DNA of 64,000 bases from Nocardioides ginsengisegetis. GTDB taxonomy: Bacteria; Actinomycetota; Actinomycetes; Propionibacteriales; Nocardioidaceae. The notes beneath the pieces were generated by a model. That model was not told where the DNA came from. It did not search any database and saw nothing but the letters and a program-made list of their open reading frames with translations. Positions 63,795 to 64,000 of this stretch are shown here, in pieces (within the stretch, counting starts at the first letter, position 1; every line of letters starts with the position of its first letter). The translations under genes and the position numbers were made by a program. Location: NCBI RefSeq assembly GCF_014138045.1, contig NZ_JACGXA010000001.1:1175501-1239500 (forward strand), written 5' to 3'.

Positions 63795-64000
63795 ATGGCC
63801 GACCGAGGAACCATCGAGCGCGGCGCGGAGCTGCTGCGCCTCCACCGTGACCCCAAGCTGCTGAGCCTCGTCAACGTCTGGGACGTCATCAGCGCCACCG
63901 TCGTCGCCGCCGTCGAGGGCACCACGGCCCTCGCGACCGCGAGCCACTCGATCGCCGCGACCTACGGCTACCCCGACGGCGAGAACATCCCGCTGGACAC
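63795..64000 (+). CDS. Isocitrate lyase/PEP mutase family protein, 3' end outside window
   Basis: 68 residues are visible from ATG 63795, 11 bp after glnE. LLRLHRDPKLLSLVNVWDVI, then ALATASHSIAATYGYPDGEN match the N-terminal barrel strands of the PEP mutase/isocitrate lyase superfamily (methylisocitrate lyase or carboxyphosphonoenolpyruvate mutase-like). The catalytic residues lie beyond the window, so the specific reaction cannot be named. Confidence 0.8.
   Translation, partial: MADRGTIERGAELLRLHRDPKLLSLVNVWDVISATVVAAVEGTTALATASHSIAATYGYPDGENIPLD

Overview
The window is high-GC actinobacterial chromosome. Gene content and order point to Nocardioidaceae (Nocardioides or a close relative); this is inference, since no 16S rRNA gene is present. 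The evidence is very high G/C at third codon positions, frequent GTG starts, ATGA/GTGA stop-start overlaps, DUF3145 and DUF3052 genes, and a backbone that follows the dgt-dnaG, Rv2220-Rv2247-like order of mycobacteria (glnE/glnA2, RNase H-zinc ribbon-Nif3, ahpE-DUF3052-aceE-regulator-fabD-acp-KAS-accD).

Layout. 1-5 kb: 3' part of dgt, a 2-hydroxyacid dehydrogenase, dnaG carrying an in-frame mini-intein, and tRNA-Asn. 5-9.6 kb: accessory genes (a deleted AbiEi/DUF559 remnant, PIG-L deacetylase, phosphotransferase, frameshifted alpha/beta hydrolase, aldo/keto reductase) and a CAT-anticodon tRNA. 9.8-12.4 kb: a bacterial NO synthase oxygenase with an unusual N-terminal extension, DUF3145, and a secreted protein. 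12.5-20.2 kb: the type II fatty acid synthase operon fabD-fabH-acpP-fabF-accD on the minus strand behind a FasR-like PucR regulator, with palindromes at both control regions. 20.2-20.6 kb: a composite intergenic repeat element. 20.6-26.3 kb: aceE, DUF3052, acyl-CoA synthetase, AhpE peroxiredoxin. 26.5-37 kb: tRNA-Val, a Tat/DUF4331/His-rich operon, MFS transporter, second acyl-CoA synthetase, Nif3, zinc-ribbon protein, RNase H-phosphatase, YaaA, RNB ribonuclease.

37-40.1 kb: peptidase E, rifampin ADP-ribosyltransferase (arr), and a TetR-glycosyltransferase pair, together a small drug-modification region. 40.1-44 kb: rnpB on the minus strand, then the transglutaminase, alpha-E and circularly permuted ATP-grasp trio. 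44-48.7 kb: methionine aminopeptidase, secreted and membrane proteins, a sorbosone/glucose dehydrogenase-like protein, panB. 48.7-49.2 kb: a second copy of the composite repeat element, followed by a DUF222-HNH gene. 50.5-58.3 kb: phosphotransferase, ABM and VOC proteins, an ECF sigma/anti-sigma pair, nadE, and DoxX divergent from a Cys-rich HTH regulator. 58.3-64 kb: glnA2, a membrane protein, a class I amidotransferase, glnE, and the start of a PEP mutase/isocitrate lyase-family gene.

The most notable items are: (1) a 154-residue intein that splits the DnaG zinc ribbon at a metal ligand and has the Trp-Cys-Thr signature of class 3 inteins together with a Cys1; (2) two copies, 28 kb apart, of an undescribed composite element made of a covarying 85-95 nt hairpin plus inverted clusters of a 20-bp repeat; (3) a FabD fused to a biotin-carrier-like domain that has lost its biotinyl-lysine hairpin; and (4) palindromic operator candidates around fasR and fabD.
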